A stretch of DNA of 64,000 nucleotides from Nonomuraea cavernae (GTDB lineage: Bacteria; Actinomycetota; Actinomycetes; Streptosporangiales; Streptosporangiaceae). The position numbers and the translations under genes are program-made. Location: assembly GCF_014646355.1 (NCBI RefSeq), contig NZ_BMNH01000002.1:62001-126000 (forward strand), written 5' to 3'. Under the pieces are notes generated by a model. The model made no database searches, had not been told where the DNA came from, and saw only the letters and a list, made by a program, of their open reading frames with translations. Shown here in pieces: positions 16,779 to 24,747 of the stretch; the stretch's first letter is position 1; every line of letters begins with the position of its first letter.

Positions 16779-17705
16779 TTACAGCCAGTTCTTCGTTGCG
16801 TAGTGAATGAGCTGCCCTCGGGTGGACACACCTGCCAGTTGGCGCATCCGCGCGATGCGGCGGCCCACGGTCCGTGTGGAGGCATCGCACACGCGGGCGA
16901 TCAACTTGTCGGTTTCGCCGGCGACAACCTGCTGCAGGATCCTGCGATCCTGCGCGTCCAGGTCTGAGGGTGCGTGGGAGATGTCGGCGTTGTACGGCAT
17001 CGCCTTCGCCCACTCCTCCTCGAAGCGGGCGATCTGCCCGGCGATAAGCGGGGCCGACTTGATCATCAGCATGGGCAGACTGCCCCGCTCCTCGGCTGGC
17101 GTCAGCACCACGGCACTGTCCACAATGAGTAGCTTCGTCGGCAGCCGGTCGGTGAACCGGATTTGTGCCCCTCCCCAACGCAGGGTGTTGCGTAGGCCAT
17201 CCATGACGGCCGGGTTGTCCATGACCTCTTTCTCGTACACCACTCGCCTGCGGCAGGTGAGGCCGCTGGCGGAGGTAGCGCTCCGCTCAGGCGGGAGAGG
17301 CCCGGCGAGGGGGAGGAAAGGCCCCGTGATGAGTTGCATCCAGTCCTGCCTGACGGTGTTCTGCAGCAGGTCGAAGACGCTGGTGACCTCTTCTCTGCTG
17401 GTCAGTTTGAATACGGGCTCGCCCACGCTGTAGTGGCCGCTGGCCTCGTAGCGCCGCTCCAGGTCCTCCATGAGTTGCCTCAGCCGGTCCAGGGTGTGGG
17501 CCGCTTTGGAGACGGCCGGGCTGAGCGCGTGACGTGGGCGGCGGGCGCGGGGCGGGTCGCCGATCACGAACCCTCGAACGCGTAGCCAGTCCAGGCTGCG
17601 GTCTAGGTCTTTCACGACGTCGAGCAGGTTCTCCGCTCGGGTGGGCCCGTAGTCGATCAGGTACTTGTATAGGCGCAGCTCATCGCTGTCCCGATGGAAT
17701 GGCAC
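16779..17705 (-). CDS. TrmB/LuxR-type transcriptional regulator
   Basis: A 308-aa protein. The N-terminal 65 residues read as a winged helix. Residues about 115-235 resemble the TrmB effector-binding region (RRRVVYEKEVMDN, then LPTKLLIVDSAVVLTP). The last 60 residues are a LuxR HTH (LDAQDRRILQQVVAGETDKL, then STRTVGRRIARM). Such regulators are frequent in Streptomyces chromosomes and unusual in phages. GTG start with GAGGA upstream. The gene sits between a secreted protein and a two-TM protein. Confidence 0.8.
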   Translation of the reverse strand: MPFHRDSDELRLYKYLIDYGPTRAENLLDVVKDLDRSLDWLRVRGFVIGDPPRARRPRHALSPAVSKAAHTLDRLRQLMEDLERRYEASGHYSVGEPVFKLTSREEVTSVFDLLQNTVRQDWMQLITGPFLPLAGPLPPERSATSASGLTCRRRVVYEKEVMDNPAVMDGLRNTLRWGGAQIRFTDRLPTKLLIVDSAVVLTPAEERGSLPMLMIKSAPLIAGQIARFEEEWAKAMPYNADISHAPSDLDAQDRRILQQVVAGETDKLIARVCDASTRTVGRRIARMRQLAGVSTRGQLIHYATKNWL

Positions 17706-17780
17706 GAAAGGTGTCCTCGGGGGGCGGGTTGAGGAGATCCGCTAGAACCGCCTCGGTCGGGTTGGTTGGGTGCCGGTCTG

Positions 17781-18101
17781 TTACATGCCGCCTGTGGTGT
17801 TGGTCGAGTCCATCGGCAGGGTGGCTTCGGGGGAGGGCGTGGAATCCGGCGCCGGGATGGTGGTGACGGTGACGCTGGTGGTGATGTCGGTCTTAGTGAT
17901 CACTTTGCTGCCGTCAGGATTGGAGACCGTCTGGGTGGACGTGGTCACGGTCTTTGTCACGCCGGGGGTGGTGGTTGGGCTGGCTGGGGTCCGGGTCTGC
18001 ACGGTGTTCGGGGTGTCGGCGTAGGCGGCCGTGGCTCCGGACAGGAGTAGCACGAGGGCGAGGGCGGCGGCGGGGAGACGCAGACGGTTGAACGAAGACA
18101 T
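17781..18101 (-). CDS. Small secreted Thr/Val-rich protein
   Basis: A 106-aa protein with an N-terminal signal peptide (basic RLRLP, hydrophobic core ALALVLLLSGATAAYA, likely cleavage after AYA). The mature part is low-complexity and Thr/Val/Pro-rich (TKTVTTSTQTV, TTSVTVTTIPAP). ATG with GGAGCA upstream. It lies upstream of the TrmB/LuxR-like gene on the same strand. It could be a surface-coating or signalling protein; both are inference. Confidence 0.65.
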   Translation of the reverse strand: MSSFNRLRLPAAALALVLLLSGATAAYADTPNTVQTRTPASPTTTPGVTKTVTTSTQTVSNPDGSKVITKTDITTSVTVTTIPAPDSTPSPEATLPMDSTNTTGGM

Positions 18102-18409
18102 GATGGTGCTCCAGACGGTTTGGCTTAGCTGAATCGTTCCAACTGCGGCGGGCTGTCTGCGTCCGCTGACGGCTATGGAACGGCGACAACTAGTAGTAAA
18201 GCTTCCGAATGGTATCCGTCTAGGGAAATATATGACCGAAACGTGTCATGTCTAATGTTGGCCATGCAGACACGCGCCGTCCGTGAAGGTGCACAAAGTG
18301 CCTGCTTGGCGGCTACGACGCGTGCCTCACGGGTTTGGTTGTCATGCGAATCATTCGAATTCAATGAGTTTTCGGAGTCCGTAATATAACGAAGCCGTTT
18401 TCCGTAATG
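18102..18409. other. AT-richer intergenic region
   Basis: About 300 nt between the XRE repressor and the secreted-protein gene, visibly lower in G+C than the surroundings. It probably holds the promoter of the leftward cassette. I could not settle on one -35/-10 pair. A 63-codon minus-strand frame here (18173-18364) lacks supporting features. Confidence 0.4.
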
Positions 18410-18907
18410 TCACTGCGCTTCGTTTCGCATGATCTCCACCTGTCGCCCGTGGAGGTCAATCATGGCGTCTACCTGCTGTTGGAGTACCTCGACCATCTGG
18501 TCCCGTACCTTCTGATCGAAGGGGAGCGCTTGGATCTGCGCGATGGCGGCGTCCATCCGCTCGGCCGTTCTCTTAGATACGCCACTTGCGGTGGGTGCGC
18601 GGCGCCGGTCGATCTCCTGGCGGAGGAGTTCGCTGGCCCTGTCGCGGCCGGCGGCCTTCACGTCTTCCGGGGTTGCGCCGACGACGAGGGCCATGAGGAC
18701 ATACTCCCTGTCGGGGATGTCTCTCTTGCCCTGCTCGTAGGCGGACCAGGAGCGGTCGCTAAACGGCTTGGTGGTGTAGGTGCCCAGCATCTCGGCGCAC
18801 CGGGCGACGCTCAGAGGGCCTTCGAGCCCTCGGTCAGTGCGTAGTCGCTGGATGAGGGCGGCGTCGGGTGGGAGGAGGGGGGTTTCGCCTTGAGGTGACG
18901 ACGGCAT
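18410..18907 (-). CDS. XRE-family repressor (immunity repressor candidate)
   Basis: A 165-aa protein. The N-terminal 75 residues form a helix-turn-helix (ALIQRLRTDRGLEG, then WSAYEQGKRDIPDREYVLM), followed by a helical region that could oligomerise. ATG with AAGGAGG upstream. It is divergent from the early operon at 19147, with an array of TTTCGCGAAA palindromes between, as expected for a lysogeny repressor that represses its neighbour and itself. The assignment as main repressor is by context. Confidence 0.75.
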   Translation of the reverse strand: MPSSPQGETPLLPPDAALIQRLRTDRGLEGPLSVARCAEMLGTYTTKPFSDRSWSAYEQGKRDIPDREYVLMALVVGATPEDVKAAGRDRASELLRQEIDRRRAPTASGVSKRTAERMDAAIAQIQALPFDQKVRDQMVEVLQQQVDAMIDLHGRQVEIMRNEAQ

Positions 18908-18977
18908 GGTGGCGCGCCTCCTTCGGTTCTTGCGGCTACCTTCTGTTTTTGCCGAACGGCGCCACCGTAGCAGTTAC

Positions 18978-19073
18978 TGCGCGAACATGCGGCTATTTCG
19001 CGAAAGGTCAGTCACGCTAAGTAGTTTCGCGTCGCTTCGCGAAATTTCGCGAAAGCGCTTGCTTTTCGCGAAC
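18978..19073. promoter_or_regulatory. Operator array of TTTCGCGAAA palindromes
   Basis: Full sites lie at 18996-19005 (TTTCGCGAAA), 19035-19044 (CTTCGCGAAA), 19045-19054 (TTTCGCGAAA) and 19064-19073 (TTTCGCGAAC). Half-sites are at 18978-18986 and 19024-19031. They fill the gap between the leftward repressor and the rightward HTH gene, and one lies inside the spacer of the rightward promoter. They are probably bound by the 18410-18907 product. Confidence 0.8.
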
Positions 19074-19086
19074 AACCGAGTAATGT
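19059..19086 (+). promoter_or_regulatory. Rightward early promoter (PR-like)
   Basis: TTGCTT (19059-19064), a 16-nt spacer and TAATGT (19081-19086) lie about 60 nt before the ATG at 19147. The operator at 19064-19073 sits between the two boxes, so repressor binding would block RNA polymerase. Confidence 0.6.
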
Positions 19087-19146
19087 CCCTCCTGGCGCTC
19101 GTTGATCTTCAAAACGGAGATCAGCAAAAGCACTCGGGAGGTGCCA

Positions 19147-19566
19147 ATGACCAGCACAAACACGGCAATGACGCCGGAGCGAATCGTCGGCGACCTCATT
19201 GACGCCGCAGCACCGGACGGCGAACAGATGCTCCAAGTCGGGCAGGTCGCAAAGGTCCTCGGAGTGACCGACCGCGCCGTCCTCTACCTCCTTCAGGACA
19301 ACCGGCTCGGATACATCCGCACCGGAAAGCGCGGGTATCGCATCCCCCGCCCACTGCTGGCCGAGTACCTGCTGCAGGGCTTCATCCCCCGGCAGCTCAC
19401 AGCCGCGGAGCAGCTGCTCGCTGAAACACGGCAGGCCGTCAAGGAAGCGACGGACAAGCTGGCGGCCCTCGCCGCACGCATCGCGGCGGCGGAAGCCACG
19501 CTTGCCCTGGTCGACGGAACCGACGCGATCCCTCACCGTGGACGGTCCACCCAAACCGTCCCGTAG
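19147..19566 (+). CDS. Excisionase-type HTH protein
   Basis: A 139-aa protein. Residues about 28-75 (LQVGQVAKVLGVTDRAVLYL, then YIRTGKRGYRIPRPLLAEYL) form the MerR-like winged helix of excisionase/DNA-binding proteins. A helical C-terminus (TRQAVKEATDKLAALAARIA) may dimerise. ATG 19147 has GGGAGG upstream. It is the first gene under the operator-controlled promoter, so it is probably a Cro/Xis-like early regulator. Confidence 0.75.
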   Translation: MTSTNTAMTPERIVGDLIDAAAPDGEQMLQVGQVAKVLGVTDRAVLYLLQDNRLGYIRTGKRGYRIPRPLLAEYLLQGFIPRQLTAAEQLLAETRQAVKEATDKLAALAARIAAAEATLALVDGTDAIPHRGRSTQTVP

Positions 19567-19604
19567 CCAACCCACCAGCATCACAAATAGGAGACCCGAC
19601 GATC

Positions 19605-19946
19605 ATGAGTGTTGATGCAAGCACTCTCGCTAGCAGCAATGCAGGCCCGCCACTGAAAGGCCCGGACCTGCCGTTCGACCGGAAGTACGCCCTCGTCGCC
19701 ATGCACGCCGCGCGGCACCTGACCTGCCCCGCTTTCGAGCCGCTGCGCAAGCTCCTCGCCAGTCTGCTCCTCGAAGACGGCTACTCGCCCACCTACGCAG
19801 GACTGCACACCGACGACCTGATCAGCGTCGCGTGCGGCGTGATCGCCAGCGTCGAAGCGGACGAGCCCCGGAAGATCCCATGGCCCGGCGGCCAGCAAAG
19901 GCACCCGTACGCGCAGGCCATGTACGAAATGGAGACCAGCAAGTGA
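19605..19946 (+). CDS. Hypothetical protein
   Basis: A 113-aa protein with ATG start and AGGAGA upstream. Its first codons contain a dispersed 18-nt element. It is helical with no recognised motif. The stop overlaps the GTG of the nuclease gene. Confidence 0.6.
   Translation: MSVDASTLASSNAGPPLKGPDLPFDRKYALVAMHAARHLTCPAFEPLRKLLASLLLEDGYSPTYAGLHTDDLISVACGVIASVEADEPRKIPWPGGQQRHPYAQAMYEMETSK
19617..19634 (+). repeat. Dispersed 18-nt element, copy 6
   Basis: GCAAGC-ACTCTC-GCTAGC, located inside codons 5-10 of the gene at 19605 rather than upstream of it. Confidence 0.75.
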
Positions 19947-21028
19947 CCCGACTCGCGGCCTCCGCCGCGGAGATGATCAACGGCCTGGCCGAGGAGGGCG
20001 GCGACGGCTGGGCCGAGGCCGAGAAGGCGGTGTTCCCCGACCTTTACCTCTGCCCTGGGGAGTGCCAGCGGCCCCAGAAGGTCAACAAGGGCGGCACGAT
20101 CCGCAAGCACAAGGCGAACAAGGGCGACGTGCTGCCGTGCACCGGCTCCGGAGCTCCGATCCTGACCGCCCGCATCCCGCGCCGCAGCAAGTCCGGGTTC
20201 TACAAGGACCCCGTGACCGAGGTGCTGCTGCGGTCGGTGACGACGATCCTCAACCAGGGGTCCGCGCACGAGGCGCTGGTCTACTGGGCCGCGAAAGTCA
20301 CCGCCGAGACGGCGATGGACAACGTGTTCGCGATGCTCGAAGCCGCCCGCACCGAGGAGGGCCGGGCCGAGTTCATCAAGTGGCTCAAGCAGGAGCCCAA
20401 CCGGCGCAAGGACGAGCGGGCCGACGTCGGGAGCGCGGTCCACAAGCTGGTCGAGTGCAAGATCCTCGGCGAGCCCGCCCCGGTGGGGCTGCTGGCCAAC
20501 CCGGACCTGCGCCCGTACATCGACCACTTCAACCGGTGGGTCGACGAGTGGGAGATCGACTTCGAGGCGTCGGAGATGGTCGTCGCCAACTACGAGGAGC
20601 CGTACGCCGGGACGCTCGACTACCTGTTCCGCTCCCGGCCGCTCGCGCGGAAGCTCGGCGTGCCCTCCGACACCCTCTTCCCTGGCGACACCAAGACGGG
20701 CGGCACGCTCAACGGCCAGACATACGACGGCAACGTGCACGGCGTCTACCCGGAGGCCGGCCTGCAGATGAGCGCGTACCGCGCCGCCCCATGGGGGTGG
20801 CTGCGCGACGGCACGCGCATCAAGTTGCCGCCCCGGCACGACGTGGGCGTGATCCTGCACCTGCGCCCGGAGGGCTACAACCTCTACCCGGCTCGGTGCG
20901 GCGACGACATGTACGAGGTGTTCCAGACGATCCGCCGTGTCGCGGAGTTCAACACCGGTCTCGCCAAGAACGTGATCGGCGAGCCGCTGACCCTCGACGA
21001 CGACGAGACCAAGGAGGAGGCAGCCTGA
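19943..21028 (+). CDS. Cas4/RecB-like PD-(D/E)XK nuclease
   Basis: A 361-aa protein. GSAVHKLVECKI, YAGTLDYLF and GDTKTGG followed by YPEAGLQMSAYR trace the PD-(D/E)XK core (His, Asp, D-x-K, and the QxxxY helix). Cys pairs near the N-terminus (CPGEC) may bind a metal. Phage proteins of this type act as recombination exonucleases. GTG start in a GTGA overlap. It is directly followed by the Gp3-like gene, which suggests joint work in recombination. Confidence 0.85.
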   Translation: MTRLAASAAEMINGLAEEGGDGWAEAEKAVFPDLYLCPGECQRPQKVNKGGTIRKHKANKGDVLPCTGSGAPILTARIPRRSKSGFYKDPVTEVLLRSVTTILNQGSAHEALVYWAAKVTAETAMDNVFAMLEAARTEEGRAEFIKWLKQEPNRRKDERADVGSAVHKLVECKILGEPAPVGLLANPDLRPYIDHFNRWVDEWEIDFEASEMVVANYEEPYAGTLDYLFRSRPLARKLGVPSDTLFPGDTKTGGTLNGQTYDGNVHGVYPEAGLQMSAYRAAPWGWLRDGTRIKLPPRHDVGVILHLRPEGYNLYPARCGDDMYEVFQTIRRVAEFNTGLAKNVIGEPLTLDDDETKEEAA

Positions 21029-22716
21029 TGGGCGGTCGCATCAAGGACCTGCAGCACCGCATGCGGACAATTGGCCGGATCCGTCTCGGCACGTACGAGG
21101 GCAGGCCGAAAGCGTCGGAGTTCTTCATCCCGACCTCGGAGTTCGAGCACTTCATCCGGCAGCTCGCCGACATCTACGGCGGCGACGTCGAGCAGTGGAA
21201 GCCGCAGGGCGACGGCGGCATGCAGTGGCGGCTGATGAACCCCGACCTGAAGTCCCTCGACGCGATCATCCCGCCCCTCCGCGACCCCCTTGACCAGGCG
21301 TACGAGAAGTGGTCGCGGGGCGGCAAGCAGGCCCGCTGCGACGGCGAGACCGTCGCGAACCTGGGCCGACCCTGCGTCTGCAAGGCCCAGTGGGGGCCCC
21401 GCTTCTGGGAGAACGCGCCGCCACAGCAGGCGTGCAAGCTGCACACCCGCCTGAACATCTGGATCCCCGAGATTCAGGACATCGGAACGTGGCTGCTGGA
21501 GACCAAGGGCGCGAACGCAGGGAAGGAACTGCCCGGCTTCGTCGACATGATTCAGGCGATGTTCGGCACCAAGGTGGCGGTCCCGATCAGCCTGTGGCTG
21601 GTCCCCGGTACAGCCCGAGAGAAGGGCAAGCTCAAGCTCTACACCAAGGTCGAGGCTGCGATCCGCGGCATGACCTCCATGCAGGCCGCTGCGCGCATCA
21701 TGGCCGCCGCGCCCGAGCACGCCGAGCTCGGCGCCGGAGCGTCAGAGGACCGGCTGGCGATCGAGTCGGGCAAGCCCGAACAGACCGACTACATCGGGGC
21801 CATCCGCGTCGCGCAGACCCGCGAGACCGTGACCCACCTGTGGCGGCAGGCCAAGGCCGACCGCGACACGTGGATGACCAGCGGCGCGAAGATCGAGGCG
21901 GAAGCGGCCAAGCGAGCCAAGGAAATCGACCGGCTGGCCGAGGCGTGGAAGGACGTCGTCACCGCCTGGGAGGGCGGCAACATGGACGCGCTGCACGCCG
22001 AGTTCGCGGACTTCTCCCGAGGCCGCCGCATCGAGGAGGCCACGGCCGACGAGCTGGTGGCGTTCCTCAAGCGCATCCAGCCCGCCGAGCCGGATGAGGC
22101 CCAGGCCGACAAGCAGGCCCCGCCCGTACAGGCCCCCGCCGGCCGCAGCACGGAGGACATCGTGGTGCCGCCGGACGACGACGTTGTGGACGCCGACGTC
22201 GTCGACGACCCTCAGGTGGCGAAGGAACGCCTGCCCCGTCTCAACATCATGATCGGTGAACGCGGCATCGCCTCGCACACCGGCAAGGGCAGCACCGCGG
22301 CGAACAAGGCGGCCAAGGCCGAATGGCTGACCGAGACCGTCAAGCGGCCCGTCGAGTCCACCGCAGACCTCACCGAGAGCGAAGCCGACACGGTGATGGC
22401 GCGCCTCAAGAGCATGCCGATCACCAACCCCGGCAAGCCCAAGCAGGCAACCGCCGAGCAGCCCCAGCAGCAGGACCCGGCCGAACGCCGCACCCACATG
22501 CTGCACCTGTTCGGCCAGCTCGGCATCACCGGCGACGACATGCTGCGCGACATCAGCATCATCGCCGGGACCACCGTGACCATGGCCGCCCCGCCGACCC
22601 CGGAGCAGATCAACGACGCGATCGACGTCCTGGAGTCCGCCACGGGCGACCCCGACGCCTACGACACGATCATCGGCCAGATCCAGGAAGCCCGCGCCCA
22701 GCAAGCCACGAACTGA
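21028..22716 (+). CDS. Gp3-like (recombination directionality factor-like) protein
   Basis: A 562-aa protein. Residues 1-200 match the Gp3-like family named after the phiC31 recombination directionality factor: IGRIRLGTYEGRPKASEFFI, then GGDVEQWKPQGDGGMQWR, LDQAYEKWSRGG and a conserved Cys cluster (CDG, CVCKAQWG). Residues 200-562 are helical and acidic with Gln-rich stretches. The integrase here is of the tyrosine type, so an RDF role is doubtful; pairing with the RecB-like nuclease suggests a recombination function instead. Confidence 0.75.
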   Translation: MGGRIKDLQHRMRTIGRIRLGTYEGRPKASEFFIPTSEFEHFIRQLADIYGGDVEQWKPQGDGGMQWRLMNPDLKSLDAIIPPLRDPLDQAYEKWSRGGKQARCDGETVANLGRPCVCKAQWGPRFWENAPPQQACKLHTRLNIWIPEIQDIGTWLLETKGANAGKELPGFVDMIQAMFGTKVAVPISLWLVPGTAREKGKLKLYTKVEAAIRGMTSMQAAARIMAAAPEHAELGAGASEDRLAIESGKPEQTDYIGAIRVAQTRETVTHLWRQAKADRDTWMTSGAKIEAEAAKRAKEIDRLAEAWKDVVTAWEGGNMDALHAEFADFSRGRRIEEATADELVAFLKRIQPAEPDEAQADKQAPPVQAPAGRSTEDIVVPPDDDVVDADVVDDPQVAKERLPRLNIMIGERGIASHTGKGSTAANKAAKAEWLTETVKRPVESTADLTESEADTVMARLKSMPITNPGKPKQATAEQPQQQDPAERRTHMLHLFGQLGITGDDMLRDISIIAGTTVTMAAPPTPEQINDAIDVLESATGDPDAYDTIIGQIQEARAQQATN

Positions 22717-22776
22717 CCTTCTTCGGCCCCGGCCCGCACCCACGGCCGGTGCCCCCAACCCGCAAGGAGAACCGAC

Positions 22777-23322
22777 GTGCGACCCCTCTATGTGCAGACC
22801 GACGACCTCGCCACCGACCGCATCACCTACGTCCGCTACGAGACTGAGGCAGCGCTGGCGATCGGCGACTACCGGCTCCCGACGTCCACCACCGACGTGA
22901 GCAAGCTGCGGGAGGCCGCCGCCATCTACCAGAAGCTCGCGACTACGGCCGATGGCGCCCACCGCGACGTGATGGCCCGCATCGCGTTCCTGGACAACCA
23001 GGAGGAGCAGCGGAGATTGGCCTCTGCCGCTCAGAACCCGCACGCCGGACCCGCGCAGTGCATGTGCGGCAACCCGGCCGCGCCGGGCATCGTGCACCGC
23101 CAGGACGGGCCCTGTTACCGGGTCGACAACCCGCCCTGCCAGACCTGCAAGGGGAACGGCTGCCCGCACTGCGCGGGCCACGGCCTCGCCGTCGTCAACC
23201 CTCCGCAGGAGGCCACGCAGACCCGCGACCTGAAGCTCGTCCACGACGGACGCGCGCCCATGCCGAGCGCGGCCAGCTTCACGCCGCCCACCCGAACCCC
23301 GGCGCCCACGCCGGGCAACTGA
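22777..23322 (+). CDS. Zinc-ribbon hypothetical protein
   Basis: A 181-aa protein with GTG start and AAGGAGAA upstream. It has CMCGNPAAPG and CQTCKGNGCPHCAGHG, the latter like a DnaJ-type CxxCxGxG zinc repeat. The C-terminus is Pro/Thr-rich. No specific function is known. Confidence 0.65.
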   Translation: MRPLYVQTDDLATDRITYVRYETEAALAIGDYRLPTSTTDVSKLREAAAIYQKLATTADGAHRDVMARIAFLDNQEEQRRLASAAQNPHAGPAQCMCGNPAAPGIVHRQDGPCYRVDNPPCQTCKGNGCPHCAGHGLAVVNPPQEATQTRDLKLVHDGRAPMPSAASFTPPTRTPAPTPGN

Positions 23323-23349
23323 CCCAGCACCACCACGAAAGAAGGACAC

Positions 23350-23658
23350 ATGAGCGACAACACCCGCAACCTCAGCGACATCGCCGCGGTCGTCGCGGAC
23401 GCGACCGGCCTCAGCGCGAAGGACGCGAAGAAGGCCGTCCAGGCGACGGTGTACGCGATCCAGCAGGAGGTGGCCCAGGGCAACAAGGTGAAGTTCATCA
23501 ACTTCGCCGTCTTCGAGCTGGCCCACAGCAAGGCCCGCAAGGCGCGGAACCCCAGCACCGGCGAGGAGGTCGACGTGCCGGAGACGTGGAAGCCGAAGGC
23601 CACCTTCGGCCGGGGCTTCCTCGGCCTGGTCCAGCAGACGCAGAGGCCGACGAACTGA
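23350..23658 (+). CDS. HU-family DNA-binding protein
   Basis: A 102-aa protein. LSAKDAKKAVQATVYAIQQE, KVKFINFAVFELAHSKARKA and ARNPSTGEEVDVPETWKPKA match the HU/IHF fold with the DNA-binding arm around the RNP motif. It would bind and bend phage DNA in replication, recombination or packaging. ATG with AAAGAAGGA upstream. Confidence 0.9.
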   Translation: MSDNTRNLSDIAAVVADATGLSAKDAKKAVQATVYAIQQEVAQGNKVKFINFAVFELAHSKARKARNPSTGEEVDVPETWKPKATFGRGFLGLVQQTQRPTN

Positions 23659-23939
23659 TGCCCGCCCACATGTTCCGAGGGTGGGGCAGGCTGCGGGTCT
23701 ACGCGGTCTGGGACGCCCAGCGGCACACGTTCACCGCGTACGCCAAGGACGTCAACGACACGATCGTGTGGCAGGTCGGCCAGGACGACGTCGAGCTGCC
23801 GACGATCACCGCCCTCAACAAGGCGCTTGAGTCGCGCCGGGCGTACCTCACCGTCGAGGTGGTGGCTGCTCTCCTGGGAGACCAGGAGGGCGGCCCTGCC
23901 GCTCTCGCCGACAGCTGCAGGGTGGGAGGTGCGCAGTGA
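23658..23939 (+). CDS. Hypothetical protein
   Basis: A 93-aa protein whose ATG overlaps the HU stop by one base. Predicted strands at the start (RLRVYAVWDAQRHTFTAYA) are followed by a helix. No family is recognised. Confidence 0.6.
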   Translation: MPAHMFRGWGRLRVYAVWDAQRHTFTAYAKDVNDTIVWQVGQDDVELPTITALNKALESRRAYLTVEVVAALLGDQEGGPAALADSCRVGGAQ

Positions 23940-24235
23940 CCGGAGCACCCGACACGGCCGTCATCGTCGGCGTTGTGATCGCTGTTCTCGGTGGTGTTCT
24001 CGTCTTCTGCTACCTGGCGTCCGGCTCGCGTCAGCGCCATCAGTGCCGGTGGTCGCCGGTGGGCGTGTCGAGCGTGAAAACGATGCCGTTCGGGCCGGTC
24101 CAGACCGCCGTGCTCCAGCGGTGCAACGGCTGCGGAGAGCACCAGTCGACGACGCTGGTCGGCGAGTGGACGCTGGCCCAGCTGCTCGGAGTCGAGGCCG
24201 AGGCCGGCACCGCCGCCGAGGGCATCGCCCGATGA
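23936..24235 (+). CDS. Membrane-anchored zinc-ribbon protein
   Basis: A 99-aa protein. One N-terminal hydrophobic segment (AVIVGVVIAVLGGVLVFCYL) is followed by a HQC..CNGC motif pair. GTG start in a GTGA overlap. It is probably anchored with a cytoplasmic metal site. Confidence 0.55.
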   Translation: MTGAPDTAVIVGVVIAVLGGVLVFCYLASGSRQRHQCRWSPVGVSSVKTMPFGPVQTAVLQRCNGCGEHQSTTLVGEWTLAQLLGVEAEAGTAAEGIAR

Positions 24236-24411
24236 GGCCGCTGATCTACGTTCTCGTCGGCGTGCTGCTCGGCCTCACGGCACTCGCCATCCTCTTCTGG
24301 GTTCTGGCCAGCGCCCAAGACGATCACATCGTCGAGCACGACACCCCCGGCCCGGACAGGTATCTGCCGGTCGGCGTCCGGGTCGACGTCAACGCTGCCC
24401 GGAAACCGTAA
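24232..24411 (+). CDS. Small single-TM protein
   Basis: A 59-aa protein with an N-terminal membrane segment (LIYVLVGVLLGLTALAILFW) and a short polar tail. It overlaps the upstream gene by 4 nt. Function unknown. Confidence 0.55.
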   Translation: MRPLIYVLVGVLLGLTALAILFWVLASAQDDHIVEHDTPGPDRYLPVGVRVDVNAARKP

Positions 24412-24418
24412 GACAACC

Positions 24419-24471
24419 GGTGAGAAGGTGCGCTGATCACGGCGGGGGCCTGATCATCGCACCCTCTCACC
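24419..24471. terminator. 21-bp stem-loop with two mismatches
   Basis: Arms 24419-24439 and 24451-24471 pair with two mismatches around an 11-nt G-rich loop. It lies between two small membrane-protein genes. It is a strong candidate terminator or processing site. TGATCA occurs next to the loop on both sides. Confidence 0.65.
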
Positions 24472-24495
24472 ACGTGAGTTGAGATTGGAGGAGTT

Positions 24496-24747
24496 GTGAG
24501 ACCGCTTTTGGTGCTGGCCGCGTGGGTCGCCATCACGGTCCTGGTGTGGATCATGGCGTACGTGTGGCCGCTGCTCGGCCACCTACTGGTCCCCCTCGGC
24601 GCGACCAGCATGGCGTTCGCCGTGCTGGTCGTCGGCGAGGGCGTCGCCCAGGAGGTGCGCCTCACCATCCGGATGCGCCGGTACGAGCGGCAGCGGGAGG
24701 CGTTCCTCGCCCACCGCAAGCGCTTCGAGCGCAAGGACGGCGAGTGA
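24496..24747 (+). CDS. Small two-TM protein
   Basis: An 83-aa protein with GTG start and GGAGGAG upstream. Two hydrophobic segments span residues about 4-52, and the basic/acidic helix at the C-terminus (RYERQREAFLAHRKRFER) is likely cytoplasmic. GTGA overlap with the WhiB-like gene. Confidence 0.55.
   Translation: MRPLLVLAAWVAITVLVWIMAYVWPLLGHLLVPLGATSMAFAVLVVGEGVAQEVRLTIRMRRYERQREAFLAHRKRFERKDGE

Noticed and set aside
18173..18364. 63-codon minus-strand frame in the AT-richer gap
   Set aside because: No Shine-Dalgarno, motif or membrane pattern; more likely promoter DNA.
21742..23526. Long minus-strand open frame (594 codons)
   Set aside because: Low-complexity Gly/Arg/Val/Leu shadow of the Gp3-like and zinc-protein genes.
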